A stretch of DNA of 64,000 bases. It comes from Chryseobacterium geocarposphaerae (GTDB taxonomy: Bacteria > Bacteroidota > Bacteroidia > Flavobacteriales > Weeksellaceae). A program made the translations under genes and the position numbers. Below are positions 36,601 to 45,872 of this stretch, one piece after another. Under the pieces are notes generated by a model. That model was given only the letters and a program-made list of their open reading frames with translations, did not search any database and had not been told where the DNA came from. Position 1 is the stretch's first letter; each line of letters starts with the position of its first letter. Location of the stretch: the NCBI RefSeq assembly GCF_002797535.1, contig NZ_PGFD01000003.1, forward strand, positions 310,001-374,000, in the 5' to 3' direction.

Positions 36601-36828
36601 TTTCATTCCCGGCACCCCATTTAAACCTCTTTCCAACGGAATAACCACAGATTTGATCAACAATTCGTTGTTGGCTCCCGGATATTCTGCGGTGATGTTT
36701 ACTTTTGGCGGTGAAATGGACGGAAACTGTGTCACTGGAAGTTTTACCAAAGACAAGACTCCCATAAATACGATAATCAAAGAGATTACGATAGACAGAA
36801 CAGGTCTGCGAATGAATTTCTTAAACAT
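33634..36828 (-). CDS. RND efflux permease (HAE1/AcrB family)
   Basis: 1064 residues, the usual AcrB length. Twelve helices in two halves around two large periplasmic loops. GVVVDDAIVVIEAV (near residue 410) carries the tandem Asp of the proton relay, and the N-terminus FIRRPVLSIVISLIIVF and PVTQFPSISPPKVNI are hallmarks of HAE1 pumps. It exports hydrophobic or amphiphilic compounds using the proton gradient. The 88 bp between it and the adaptor gene holds iterated AATGATGAAT/GATAAATGATG sequence. Confidence 0.95.
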   Translation of the reverse strand: MFKKFIRRPVLSIVISLIIVFMGVLSLVKLPVTQFPSISPPKVNITAEYPGANNELLIKSVVIPLERGLNGVPGMKYMTSDAGNDGEASIQVVFDLGTDPNVAAVNVQNRVSSVVNKLPPLVVREGVKITREEPNMLMYINLYSDDPKADQKFLFNYADINVMSELRRVSGVGFADILGTREYAMRIWLKPDRLTAYSISADEVMEALNQQSLEASPGKTGESSGKRSQSFEYILKYPGRFNNEKDYGNIILKAKPDGEFIRLKDVADIEFGSSMYDIYSTLNGKPSAAITVKQSYGSNASDVIKNVKSLMAELQKTTFPKGMHYDISYDVSRFLDASIEKVVHTLFEAFVLVAIVVFLFLGDWRSTLIPALAVPVSLVGTFAVMSAFGITLNMISLFALVMAIGVVVDDAIVVIEAVHAKMEEKHLSPLKATEEAMHEISGAIIAITLVMASVFIPIAFMSGPVGVFYRQFSITMASAIILSGVVALTLTPALCALILKNNHGKPKKRTPITIFLDKFNGLFTKGANKYEGMLNKTVKKKTITLPLLLAFCAATFFLSNSLPSGFIPAEDQGMIYAIIQTPPGSTLERTNQIAKELLRESEDIDGVQSVSSLAGYEILTEGTGSNSGTCLINLKSWEDRKESAAEIIEKLEEKAKNIPGANIEFFQPPSIPGYGAAGGFELRLLDKAGSGDYHKMEQVSNDFVKELKKRPELGSAFTFYSASFPQYMLRVDNDLAEQKGVTIENAMDNLSTLIGSNYETSFIRFDRPYKVIVQAGPQYRALPTDLLKLYVKNDKDQMVPYSDFMHLEKVYGLSEITRHNMYNSSEVSGTPAPGYSSGQAIAAIKEVADKTLPRGFGIDWAGISKDEVSRGNEAIFIFLVCLGFVYLILSAQYESFILPLPVILSLPTGIFGAFLCLKLLGLENNIYAQVAMVMLIGLLGKNAVLIVEFAVQKKAEEGIPVAQAAIEGAAIRFRPILMTSFAFIAGLIPLVMATGPGAIGNRTIGTAAAGGMLIGTIFGLMIIPGLYYIFGTIAEKSRLARYEEENPLTEQTEPYQHDDKHEDL

Positions 36829-36916
36829 AAAAATAATATCAATTATTAATGATGAATGATAAATGATGAATTTGAACAGTTTTGATGATCAATGCTCACT
36901 TACCAGTTATCGTATT

Positions 36917-38002
36917 CTACTCTGCTTTTAATTTCAATGATTGAAGAACTTTTTTCGGATCCTGAGCTTTAACTTGAACTTTCTGATCGTCTTTCACTTT
37001 TTGAACTCCCTCCAACAAGATTCTGTCACCTGTTGATAATCCAGAACCCACAACATAAACGTCCGGAAGCTCATAAGCCACCTTAATATTTCTGGATTTT
37101 GCCACTCCGTTTTTATCCACTACAAAAACATATTTCTGATCCTGAATTTCGTAGGTTGCTTTCTGAGGAATAATTAAAGCGTTTTTCAATGGCAAAGTCA
37201 TTCTTACCTTTCCTGTTTCTCCGTTTCTCAATAATTTTGCCGGGTTTGGGAACTTAGCTCTGAACGCAATATTTCCTGTTTCACTATCAAATTCCCCTTC
37301 AATGGTCTGAACTTCTCCTTTTTGTGGAAAAATATCTCCGTTTGCCATCACCAAGGAAACCTGATTGCTTCCTCTTGATGCTGCATTGGTCTGATAAGAA
37401 AGGTATTCCGGTTCTGAAACGTTGAAATACGTATAAACATCATTGTTATCAGAAAGAGAGGTCAGCAAGTCCCCTTCATCTACCAAACTTCCAAGTTTCA
37501 AAGGAATTCTGTCGATAATCCCTGAAAACGGAGCTTTAATGTCTGTAAATGATAAGTGTATCTGTGCCAATTTAGCTTCTGCATTTGCCGCATCCAATTT
37601 AGCTTTTGCCATTGCTCTTTCGTTTTTGGAAACGATGTTGTTGCTGGCTAATGTACTTGCATTTTTCAGTTCAATCGTAGCCTGGGCAACTTCTGCCTGG
37701 GCCTTCAGCAACTCTGCCTGATATAACTTCGGCATTATTCTGAATAATGTCTGACCCTGATGAACAAACTGACCCTCGTCTACGAAAATCTTCTCCAGGA
37801 AGCCTTTCTCCTGTGCACGAACTTCGATGTTCTTTACAGATCTGATCTGAGCCACATATTCTTTGTCAATCACCGTATCCATCACTACCGGAGTGGTTAC
37901 GGGATAAACTGCAGCTTCTTCTTTTTCTTCTTTTTTCTTGTTACAACCTGTGAACAATAAAAGACTGCTTAGCGCAATGCTTGCGACAACTCTTTTAATC
38001 AT
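36917..38002 (-). CDS. RND efflux periplasmic adaptor (MFP) lipoprotein
   Basis: 361 residues. Lipobox FTGC at residues 17-20, then lipoyl-like (EKIFVDEGQFVHQGQTLFRI), alpha-hairpin (residues 92-150), beta-barrel and membrane-proximal domains, as in AcrA/MexA. It bridges the permease and the TolC-like duct. First gene of the adaptor-permease-duct operon on the minus strand. No local repressor gene is visible. Confidence 0.93.
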   Translation of the reverse strand: MIKRVVASIALSSLLLFTGCNKKKEEKEEAAVYPVTTPVVMDTVIDKEYVAQIRSVKNIEVRAQEKGFLEKIFVDEGQFVHQGQTLFRIMPKLYQAELLKAQAEVAQATIELKNASTLASNNIVSKNERAMAKAKLDAANAEAKLAQIHLSFTDIKAPFSGIIDRIPLKLGSLVDEGDLLTSLSDNNDVYTYFNVSEPEYLSYQTNAASRGSNQVSLVMANGDIFPQKGEVQTIEGEFDSETGNIAFRAKFPNPAKLLRNGETGKVRMTLPLKNALIIPQKATYEIQDQKYVFVVDKNGVAKSRNIKVAYELPDVYVVGSGLSTGDRILLEGVQKVKDDQKVQVKAQDPKKVLQSLKLKAE

Positions 38003-38147
38003 AATTTCTAGAGTTTATGTAAATCGTTAATGTTTTAAATATGAAAATGGTAATAAGAGAATTTGCGGTGTGATGATTACCAACAAAGCACAACGCATGA
38101 CATTCCTGCTGAAAAACCAGCAGCAACTAAAATTCGAAAAATATAGT

Positions 38148-38537
38148 TTAAATTCTGATAGAACGGATCAGAATGAATCTTTTCACTGAGGAAAAGTCTG
38201 ATAAAAAGCCATGAATAGAAGGCTTAAGCTTTTTGAAACTTTTTAACCCAAAAATATATACCAATGTGAAAACACTGGCAAAAACAACCATCGCCTCAAA
38301 CGTATCAGACAGCTGGAAATCATCTTCAGCAAGTTCTAATGAATAAGCATTGCTTATATCATCTGAGGTCTGCTGTATCGAAAGTTTTTCGTAGGTCTGA
38401 TTGAGTCGGTTTGCTCTTTTAGGTAAATTATGAGAGGAATGAGTATAGTCATTTCTTAAAGTTTTGACATTGATCTTGCTTTCCACTACGAATAGCAGAA
38501 AAAGACTGGTCAAAAAATACACTATATAATTTCTCAT
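38148..38537 (-). CDS. Small exported or membrane protein of unknown function
   Basis: 129 residues from the ATG at 38537. The in-frame TTG upstream coincides with a -7 box (TACATTTG on the minus strand, 38550-38557), so it is not the start. N-terminal signal-like helix (NYIVYFLTSLFLLFVV) and a second helix near residues 81-98 (AMVVFASVFTLVYIFGL) with a basic tail. No family recognised. It lies 145 bp upstream of the RND adaptor on the same strand. Confidence 0.6.
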   Translation of the reverse strand: MRNYIVYFLTSLFLLFVVESKINVKTLRNDYTHSSHNLPKRANRLNQTYEKLSIQQTSDDISNAYSLELAEDDFQLSDTFEAMVVFASVFTLVYIFGLKSFKKLKPSIHGFLSDFSSVKRFILIRSIRI

Positions 38538-38918
38538 AATTTGAAGGCACAAATGTAAGTCTTAGTTTGTATACATTTTGAAACAATTTCATGACAAATG
38601 ACATATATTAACAATATTTAACTTTCCTTTAAATATGCTGAATAACACCAACTGAATCACAAAGGATAAAATCCCAAAAAAGAGAATTATTATTTTAAAT
38701 TTGATTTTCAGTATTTTATATTTTAAACCCAATAAAAACGCTTTAAAAACAGAAGAATTTATAAAAAAAACAGAGAATCATAAGATATTTAAAAATTAAA
38801 AAATTCAATTATTTTAAAAACAACCACATAATTTATAATAAATTAACAGATTTTATCTAGAAAAGTAATAACTTTGCCAAACAAATCACACCAATGAAAC
38901 ACACAAAAACAAATTATT
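38538..38918. other. Very AT-rich gene-free spacer with divergent promoters
   Basis: No ORF or repeat found. It holds a minus-strand -7 box at 38550-38557 and a plus-strand -7 box TAACTTTG at 38869-38876, 42 bp before the lipoprotein ATG. Confidence 0.5.
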
Positions 38919-39314
38919 ATGAAAAAAAAGGTTCTATTTTCAATATTCTTCATTCTTGCACTTACCGCCATCTCATGTAAGCATTCTACAAAAGAAAATG
39001 AAGTCGTAGCTACAAAACCTTCTGTGGAAATAGCTAAAGACAGTATTACCAGAGCTACTTTTGTAGATGATTTTGGAGATCAGATGGAGGTTATGATCAA
39101 TCATACTCAAAGCACAGCCAAAGTATTTCTTAATGGGAAAACGTACGAGATAAAAAAAGTTGATGAACTCCCGGAATATACAGCGGCTAATGAAGAGTAC
39201 CAATATTCTGATATTCATGGAAATGTAACATTTCTAAAAAAGGACGCGGATATGGTTTTGTTTCATTACAAAAAGAATAAGGAAAACGGCCAGACAAAAA
39301 TGGCTTCTTACTAA
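38919..39314 (+). CDS. Small lipoprotein, possibly MliC-like
   Basis: 131 residues with lipobox AISC (Cys20). The mature part, TAKVFLNGKTYEIKKV then YSDIHGNVTFLKKDADMVLF, follows the pattern of MliC-type c-lysozyme inhibitors (strand, tyrosine-rich loop, strand), but it lacks the family's usual second Cys, so this is only a suggestion. It is followed 30 bp later by a META-domain lipoprotein, probably in one operon. Confidence 0.65.
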   Translation: MKKKVLFSIFFILALTAISCKHSTKENEVVATKPSVEIAKDSITRATFVDDFGDQMEVMINHTQSTAKVFLNGKTYEIKKVDELPEYTAANEEYQYSDIHGNVTFLKKDADMVLFHYKKNKENGQTKMASY

Positions 39315-39344
39315 CAATGACCATTTCAATTTAAAATATATAAT

Positions 39345-39776
39345 ATGAAAAATCTACACAACTACATTATTATTTTCATCTTATCAATATTTCTTTTTTC
39401 TTGTAATACTGCAAAGCAGTCATCTAAAAATGATATTACAGGAAAAACATGGAAACTTACCGAACTCAATGGAAAGCCTATTCAGCTTAAAAATCCTAAA
39501 AACAATCCTTATTTCAAACTTAACACGAGCGATATGAGGTATGAAGGACATGCCGGATGTAATGGTATCGGAGGAACCTTTGAAATAAAGCAGGACATTA
39601 TGCGTATAAAATTCAACCAGGGAATGTCTACAATGATGGCTTGTGAGGATCTGGAAACTGAACAATTATTTTCAAAAGCTCTGTTAGCCGCAGATAATTA
39701 TTCTGTGAACGGTAATACCCTTACTCTTAACAAGGCAAGAATGGCTCCTTTGGCGAAGTTTGTTCTTAGCAATTAA
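39345..39776 (+). CDS. META domain (HslJ-like) lipoprotein
   Basis: 143 residues with lipobox FSC (Cys20). ITGKTWKLTELNGKPI and GHAGCNGIGGTFEI are the META motifs, with TMMACEDLETEQLF providing the paired Cys. HslJ is a heat-inducible outer-membrane-associated protein whose molecular role is unsettled. It ends in a bidirectional terminator shared with the next, convergent gene. Confidence 0.88.
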   Translation: MKNLHNYIIIFILSIFLFSCNTAKQSSKNDITGKTWKLTELNGKPIQLKNPKNNPYFKLNTSDMRYEGHAGCNGIGGTFEIKQDIMRIKFNQGMSTMMACEDLETEQLFSKALLAADNYSVNGNTLTLNKARMAPLAKFVLSN

Positions 39777-39795
39777 CACAAAATTCATATATAGT

Positions 39796-39829
39796 AAAAT
39801 ATCGAGACATTACTGCCTCGATATTTTTT
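39796..39829. terminator. Bidirectional terminator
   Basis: AAAATATCGAG, 10-nt loop, CTCGATATTTTT, between converging stops at 39776 and 39833. Confidence 0.85.
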
Positions 39830-39832
39830 ATT

Positions 39833-40870
39833 TTAGTCTATGAATCTTTCCCGATTCACTTCAGTTGGCAATGGGGAATTATTTTCCATAAAATCATATA
39901 ATACTTTGGAAAAATAGCATCCATTTAATATTCCTCTTGCTCCCAATCCGTTAAACACAAACATATTTGAATGCTCAGAATGTACTCCTATAATAGGCCT
40001 TCTATCTTTTACGGTAGGCCGGAATCCGAAATTCACTTCTTTTATTTCAAAATCATAAGGATAAAACTCAGCTAAACCATTCGTTAATTGCTGTATGGCA
40101 GAATCATCTATATGGCTGTGAAGTTGTTCCCGATCATAAGTCCCTCCATAAAAATACAAATCATTTTCTAATGGAAATAAAAAGTGTTTCTTTTTAATCG
40201 TAATATTCTGGGCTAAAGCTTTGGACAATTTAACTTTGATATGATGTCCTTTATTCGCATTCACAGGAATATCTGAAAAAAAAGGATTTTCCTTCACTCC
40301 CATCCCTTCACAAAAAATAATTTTTTTAAAATTAAGTTCTTTGTAAACAGATTCTCCGGCATTGACTTTGGAATAATCGAATTTTTCTTTGATCAGCTGT
40401 GATCTTTTTTCAAGAAAATCAAATATACCCATGAAAAATCCATTAACATTAAGTCGGGCAGATTGGTTTACCTTTCCTGTATTAAAATCGTTTTTTACCC
40501 CTTCTATGTGATCAAAATTTTCATCTAAAAAGTTAACCAGGTCTAAATTTTCAGATTTTTTCAGCCATAGCTTCTGTTCATTTTCGTCATGAAAAATTCT
40601 GTGGATAGGAGCTTCTATTAAATAATTCTTTCCTGTATAAGTTTCAATCTCCTTTAATGAATCTTTTAAAAAATCTATTTGTTCCTGGGCTTTCCAAAAA
40701 GTAGTAAACTTTTTTAAAACTACCGGGTTAATAATGCCTGCAGAGACCTGCGACGCACTTTTTTTTCCTTCAGAGAAAATCACAAAAGATTTATTGTTTT
40801 TAATCAATTGATGTGCTAAAAAAACACCTGCATATCCGTCACCAACAATTATATAGTCTACTTTTTTCAT
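39833..40870 (-). CDS. FAD-dependent oxidoreductase (DAO family)
   Basis: 345 residues. GDGYAG (residues 10-15) starts the FAD-binding Rossmann fold, and SAGIINPVVLKKF and GFRPTVKDRRPIIG are typical of DAO/glycine-oxidase-like proteins. FVFNGLGARGILNG near the C-terminus is the second flavin-contacting motif. The substrate is probably an amine or amino acid; a tRNA-wobble MnmC-like oxidase is another possibility. Monocistronic. Confidence 0.87.
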   Translation of the reverse strand: MKKVDYIIVGDGYAGVFLAHQLIKNNKSFVIFSEGKKSASQVSAGIINPVVLKKFTTFWKAQEQIDFLKDSLKEIETYTGKNYLIEAPIHRIFHDENEQKLWLKKSENLDLVNFLDENFDHIEGVKNDFNTGKVNQSARLNVNGFFMGIFDFLEKRSQLIKEKFDYSKVNAGESVYKELNFKKIIFCEGMGVKENPFFSDIPVNANKGHHIKVKLSKALAQNITIKKKHFLFPLENDLYFYGGTYDREQLHSHIDDSAIQQLTNGLAEFYPYDFEIKEVNFGFRPTVKDRRPIIGVHSEHSNMFVFNGLGARGILNGCYFSKVLYDFMENNSPLPTEVNRERFID

Positions 40871-40950
40871 ATTAAAATCTTCTTAAAGGCCTCGTCTTCT
40901 ACGTAAGTGCTTCATCATTCCCTTTATAACTAAGGGTACAATTTCAGAAT

Positions 40951-40982
40951 AAAAAAACCTGAGTAAAAATACTCAGGTTTTA
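40951..40982 (-). terminator. Terminator of the gldKLMN operon
   Basis: AAAACCTGAGTA and TACTCAGGTTTT pair. The minus strand continues with a run of T, 21 bp past the gldN stop. Confidence 0.88.
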
Positions 40983-41002
40983 TATATGAATCAAATGAAA
41001 TA

Positions 41003-41941
41003 TTAATAATTCCACAATTCGTTTTCCATTTCAAGAATCTGTCCTTTGATTCTATCACTTTCTTCAATTTGTTCTTCAGCATTCCTAGGGACATAATCCT
41101 TAATGGTTCCATCTCCTAAACCGCTTGATGACTTATAGATTATAGAAGAGAATCTTCTTGCGTTAATGATATCATCGAAAGACAAATCAGCCGCTGAATT
41201 TTTTCTGTTGAAAACGTAATTATTTGCTAAAATATCTCTTGCCTTTGGATAGTATACCCAGAATAGATCTACAAGATCATTAGCTCCTTCCATAAGTTTT
41301 CCTTCAGCATCTAGTCTACCGATAGATGTTGGATCTGGTCCCATTGCAGCAATTCCAAGAGGTCTGTATTTCATTTGGCCATCTCTCTTATCAATAAACC
41401 ACATACCCATGATTTTCAACACTTTAACTTTATCGGTTGTTGTTCTAATATGGTCAATTAGTCTTTTCTTCTCATCTTCAGTAAGTTGTCTTCCTGAATT
41501 TAAAATATCAATTGCCTCTTCATCCATTCTTACACTCTCCAATTTTTTCTGAAGAGCTTCCTTGCCTAATTTTGTAGTAAAATTCTCGTCATCATAAACC
41601 TCTTCAATTTGGCCATCCATTGCAGCATCTAAAAGAATTTGATAAAGAGATCTAGTATTTTTAGAAAGTAGTCCGTCCGGATTATCATAGTAGAATGGTT
41701 GATTAATTTTATCATTCAAATCTATAATTTCCCATACAAACATACTTTTTAATACGTCTTTATCATCTACAAAACCGTACTCTAGTGGCTTTACTTTATT
41801 ACTAATAACAGTATCTCCCACTTTTCTCATATTTTCAGCTCTCATCTGTCTGAATTCTTCCGGAGAAGAAGCATTTAGAATAGTCTGAGAAAATGCAAAC
41901 CCAGAAGCTAAAACTAGTAGACTGCTAATATATTTTTTCAT
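41003..41941 (-). CDS. gldN: Type IX secretion ring protein GldN
   Basis: 312 residues with a signal peptide (SGFAFSQ). MFVWEIIDLNDKINQPFYYDN and KIMGMWFIDKRDGQMKYRPLGI are GldN/PorN motifs. With GldK it forms the periplasmic ring attached to the outer membrane, part of the T9SS trans-envelope machine. Last gene of the operon, 22 bp after gldM. Confidence 0.94.
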   Translation of the reverse strand: MKKYISSLLVLASGFAFSQTILNASSPEEFRQMRAENMRKVGDTVISNKVKPLEYGFVDDKDVLKSMFVWEIIDLNDKINQPFYYDNPDGLLSKNTRSLYQILLDAAMDGQIEEVYDDENFTTKLGKEALQKKLESVRMDEEAIDILNSGRQLTEDEKKRLIDHIRTTTDKVKVLKIMGMWFIDKRDGQMKYRPLGIAAMGPDPTSIGRLDAEGKLMEGANDLVDLFWVYYPKARDILANNYVFNRKNSAADLSFDDIINARRFSSIIYKSSSGLGDGTIKDYVPRNAEEQIEESDRIKGQILEMENELWNY

Positions 41942-41963
41942 AATATGAATTTACAAATTAATC

Positions 41964-43556
41964 TTATTGAACATTGATAGTTACTGGTGAAATTTCTTTC
42001 AATCTTTGATTTCCTAAACCAGTTGCCGTAGCTTGGATATCATAGATTTGTACAACATCACCCGGTCTAAGATTTCTCAATAAACCTTCTGCGGAAGACA
42101 ATCCACTACCTTGGATCATTGTACCTGCTCTACCTGGTAACTTCAATATGAAGCTATTTACTGTAAATGATACAGGGAAATCAAAATCTGGTAAAGTAGC
42201 TGTAACAATCTGATTTGGAATCGAAGTTGCCGGCATAAAATTAACAGCTTTACCTCTAATTTGCCCCTGCGGTCTAGGAATTCCTTTGATTCTGTATTCA
42301 AATACTTGAGATACAACTTTACCACTAGGCTCCCTTCCAGAAAGCGTCAGCTGAATAACATTTCCTGATTGTGGAGTAACATTCCATTTACCATTTCCTG
42401 TACTCTTAACAATTGCACCACCAGAAGCCGACAATGATAATTTAGCATTATCAGCACCTAAGATAGATCCAGACACTGGGTTTTCTAAACCTCTATACAT
42501 TACATTCATCTTATCAGCAGAAAGTAATAATCCTTTTTCAAGTTTTACTTCTTGCGGACCTGCGATTACATTATAAGTATGAGTCCAGGTGAAGGGTTGT
42601 GCTTTTCCGCTAGCATCAGTTAATGTAATTACACCACCAATTTTATGTTCTCCTAATCCTCCAGTATTTAAAGGAAGGAACCCTTTACCATTTTCCTGTC
42701 TGCTAACACCACTGATGTTAATCTTATTACTATTAGAATAGTTACCTAACATTACAACAGCTTCAGCTTTATTACCTGCAACGATATCCGTTGGAGCAGA
42801 AACAATAGCTTCATAACTAGTGAATTTGATACTCGCATCTACTTTCTCCTGAAGCATTAATGCCAATGCATCAGACTGTACGTTTCTTGCATCATTCTGG
42901 ATAATTCCTAAATTAGAAATCGCTGCAATAAGCGGTTGGTGATAGAATTTATTCTGAAACCAAGTTTTTCCGTTCGGAGATTTTCCTTGAGGATATTCTG
43001 CAATTAAAGAAGTATTTGCTCTTTCAACCAATTTTGCCAAGTGTTGATCTCTTCCAAATGTATTATTGATATAATTTCTTACATCATCAATTTTAGCTTT
43101 TAATGCCAAAGCTTTTTTTGACGGACTGTTTTCGTCTCCTCCGTTGAAGAAGTATTCTGTAGTCGCTTCGTTATTATTCAATGCAGAGAAGTTCTCACTT
43201 ACATCCATGTCTTTCCCGCTCTCATCTTTATCGTGGAATTCTGAATGTTTTTTAAGTGTAGTTTTTACTTCTTCTGCCTCTTTTACCAAACCGTCAATTT
43301 TATCTCTCAATATTTGATATTGTGCCCAAGGTTCTGCATAAGTATCAGGAACCTGCTGAGCTTTAGCCTCAAGTGTCTTTTCGAAGATATCCTTGTTCTT
43401 TTGCTCCGTTAGGTTACGGGTTTGGTTAAGAGATATTGTAGAGTCATAAAACGACCTGATAATTTCAACATCAATGTTTAGGGCCATCATCGCGATGAAC
43501 ACCAAATACATTAGGTTGATCATCTTCTGACGTGGAGTCTGTTTTCCTTTTGCCAT
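41964..43556 (-). CDS. gldM: Type IX secretion/gliding motor protein GldM
   Basis: 530 residues. One N-terminal helix (MINLMYLVFIAMMALNI) followed by a long periplasmic shaft of four domains, with the C-terminal half rich in beta structure as in PorM/GldM dimers. MAKGKQTPRQKMINLMYLVF is a conserved start. It couples the GldL proton channel to the GldK/GldN ring. Encoded between gldL (52-bp gap) and gldN (22-bp gap). Confidence 0.95.
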   Translation of the reverse strand: MAKGKQTPRQKMINLMYLVFIAMMALNIDVEIIRSFYDSTISLNQTRNLTEQKNKDIFEKTLEAKAQQVPDTYAEPWAQYQILRDKIDGLVKEAEEVKTTLKKHSEFHDKDESGKDMDVSENFSALNNNEATTEYFFNGGDENSPSKKALALKAKIDDVRNYINNTFGRDQHLAKLVERANTSLIAEYPQGKSPNGKTWFQNKFYHQPLIAAISNLGIIQNDARNVQSDALALMLQEKVDASIKFTSYEAIVSAPTDIVAGNKAEAVVMLGNYSNSNKINISGVSRQENGKGFLPLNTGGLGEHKIGGVITLTDASGKAQPFTWTHTYNVIAGPQEVKLEKGLLLSADKMNVMYRGLENPVSGSILGADNAKLSLSASGGAIVKSTGNGKWNVTPQSGNVIQLTLSGREPSGKVVSQVFEYRIKGIPRPQGQIRGKAVNFMPATSIPNQIVTATLPDFDFPVSFTVNSFILKLPGRAGTMIQGSGLSSAEGLLRNLRPGDVVQIYDIQATATGLGNQRLKEISPVTINVQ

Positions 43557-43608
43557 TCTCTTTTCTTTTGTTTGATTAAATAATTAAAATTTAGAAATGG
43601 TTAAGAAA

Positions 43609-44298
43609 TTAAGACTTCATCGCAGTTAACATACCGCCATAAACTCTATTCAAATTATTTAAATTAGACGTTAAGCCTTGTAACTCTTGGTTGAATTTTG
43701 CAGATTGTTCAGCAGATTTTTGCATATCTTCAACATATTTGTTTGCAAATTCTGATTGTCTCTTTCCGCTTTCCAACTGCATTGCGTAAAGAGCATTCAT
43801 ACTCTCCATATGTTGAGCAGCTTTATTCAACTGTTCATTATATTTATGAGTAGAAGCAGATACGTCTACTGTTTGGTTGATCTGATCTACAGAGTTTGAA
43901 AATTTATCGATTCCTGCTCTTAATCTATCAAATAGTTGAACATCAAGTTTAGCATCCTGTAACATTTTGTCAAGTTTACCAGAAAGCGAGTTTTCAAGTT
44001 CTGCTATATGATTATTATTTCTAGTAGAAACATTAGAATGTAACGGGTTAGGATTTGCATGCTTATCTAATAATTCAGGATAAACATTTTCCCAAGCATA
44101 AGACTCTTCATTTTTCGGTGGATCGAAGGCAAAAATGATGAAGATGATAGCTTCAGTAATAAGTCCTACTGTAAGAGCAATATTACCATTAATAGGTCCC
44201 AGTGTAATGTGAGTAATTTTAAGCCAAGCTCCAAGAATTACAATTGCAGCACCGAATGAATAGAAGAAATTCATCCAAGCATCTTTAGTCTTAAACAT
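43609..44298 (-). CDS. gldL: Type IX secretion motor protein GldL
   Basis: 229 residues. Two N-terminal helices (FFYSFGAAIVILGAWLKI and ALTVGLITEAIIFIIFAF); the second holds the conserved membrane Glu thought to conduct protons. The cytoplasmic C-terminal part is a predicted coiled coil. It forms a pentamer around a GldM dimer and powers T9SS and gliding. Confidence 0.95.
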   Translation of the reverse strand: MFKTKDAWMNFFYSFGAAIVILGAWLKITHITLGPINGNIALTVGLITEAIIFIIFAFDPPKNEESYAWENVYPELLDKHANPNPLHSNVSTRNNNHIAELENSLSGKLDKMLQDAKLDVQLFDRLRAGIDKFSNSVDQINQTVDVSASTHKYNEQLNKAAQHMESMNALYAMQLESGKRQSEFANKYVEDMQKSAEQSAKFNQELQGLTSNLNNLNRVYGGMLTAMKS

Positions 44299-44345
44299 AT
44301 AAGTTAGTTTTTTTTAATGTTAGTGTAAATTAGTTTTATTGGTTT

Positions 44346-45764
44346 TTATCTGTTTATTTTTCTTGGCTTTACTGCAGCTTCAGGGATATCCTGTACTGTT
44401 CTAAATCCAATATAACTTCTTGCAGAATCTTTTCTTTCCCAATCTCTCATACCTGTCATCAACATATACCCTACATCTTTCCAAGAACCTCCTCTTACAG
44501 ATTTTCTAGTATCTGATTTATCTTTAGTAGATGGGTTAAGCGTAGATGTAAACACTGCAGATGAATTATTGTATCCTGATTCTGTCCATTCAGCTACGTT
44601 TCCAGCCATATCATATAAACCGAATCCGTTCTTTTTGAATTTCTTTACAGGAGCAGTGTATGTATAAGTACCTTTTTTCTCATCCTCCATGTAATTACCT
44701 CGTTTTGGCTTGAAGTTTGCAAGATAACAACCTCTGTCATCCATTAAATAAGGGCCTCCCCAAGGATAAGCTGCATTTTCTTTTCCTCCTTTTGCAGCAT
44801 ATTCCCATTCAACTTCTGTAGGAAGTCTGAAAATCAAAGGTCTTTGTTTTCTTCTTTTTAAGCTTTCGTTGTAATCAGATTTTAGTTTAGTTCTGAAGTT
44901 ACAATAGGCTCTTGCCTGATCCCAAGTTACTCCAACTACAGGATAGTCTTTATATGCCTTATGCCAGAAGTATTGTTCAAATAATGGCTCGTTATAAGTA
45001 AAGTGGAAATCTTTTACCCAAACTGTTGTATCAGGATAGATTGCAATACTTTCTCTTTTTAAATAATTTGCTCCTCTTTCATTATCAGCAATAGCTGCAT
45101 CCGTATCTCCCCACTGATAAGTATATTTTAATTTACTTACATCAAGGATTCTTTCGTTTCCTATTCTAGAAGAAGCTGGCAAATACATCGATTCTAAAAC
45201 CTCTGCATATTCTACATCCGGATACTTTGATGTATTCCAATGCAATGGAATTTTCCAGTCTAATTTCTTACTCGCATCGTAGCTTCCGTCATTTCCGCCA
45301 CCTTGGCCTTCTATATATTCTTGATATGGTGTTAAGTTGTCTTCTTTTTTAGCTAAGTAAGCATAGTCTCCGATACTAGCTCCTTTACCTTTCCCATCAC
45401 CTCCTTCACCTGCTGCTTCAGCAAGTAATGTTCTAGCGATAGAGTCTCTTACATAATTAATGAACAGTCTGTATTCTGCATTAGTAGTTTCAGCTTCATC
45501 CATGAAGAAAGAAGAAACTGTTGTTGTTTTCAATGGTGCTTTTTCAGCAGAATTTGTTGGATCCTGATCTGCCATACCCGCAATAAACGAGCCGGCAGGA
45601 ATTGCAACCATACCATAAGGTCTTTCCGCAACAAATGATTTTGCTTTTTCTCTTGGTATCAATTCTCCTTTCGTTCCTGGTTTCCCTACAGAAGAAGTAC
45701 CACCACCTGAACAAGATACCGACGCTACTGACGCAGACAATAATAAAAGAAATATCCTTTTCAT
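44346..45764 (-). CDS. gldK: Type IX secretion lipoprotein GldK
   Basis: 472 residues. Lipobox SVSC (Cys19), then a formylglycine-enzyme-like fold: RLPTEVEWEYAAKGG, GLYDMAGNVAEWTESG and SYIGFRTV. In GldK/PorK this fold is structural, not catalytic. It is the outer-membrane anchor of the periplasmic ring. First gene of gldKLMN; a 108-bp AT-rich gap separates it from glmS. Confidence 0.95.
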   Translation of the reverse strand: MKRIFLLLLSASVASVSCSGGGTSSVGKPGTKGELIPREKAKSFVAERPYGMVAIPAGSFIAGMADQDPTNSAEKAPLKTTTVSSFFMDEAETTNAEYRLFINYVRDSIARTLLAEAAGEGGDGKGKGASIGDYAYLAKKEDNLTPYQEYIEGQGGGNDGSYDASKKLDWKIPLHWNTSKYPDVEYAEVLESMYLPASSRIGNERILDVSKLKYTYQWGDTDAAIADNERGANYLKRESIAIYPDTTVWVKDFHFTYNEPLFEQYFWHKAYKDYPVVGVTWDQARAYCNFRTKLKSDYNESLKRRKQRPLIFRLPTEVEWEYAAKGGKENAAYPWGGPYLMDDRGCYLANFKPKRGNYMEDEKKGTYTYTAPVKKFKKNGFGLYDMAGNVAEWTESGYNNSSAVFTSTLNPSTKDKSDTRKSVRGGSWKDVGYMLMTGMRDWERKDSARSYIGFRTVQDIPEAAVKPRKINR

Positions 45765-45872
45765 GTTAATTTTTATAATTAAGCCGTAAATATATAATTT
45801 TTTTAAGAAACTTTTAAGATTTTTTTTGAAATAACGGAAGAAATCTAAATTTATTTTATTTACACCAAATTT

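Noticed and set aside
38097..38140. CTGCTG-AAAAAC-CAGCAG hairpin between the small membrane protein and the RND adaptor
   Set aside because: No T run on either strand, so not called as a terminator.
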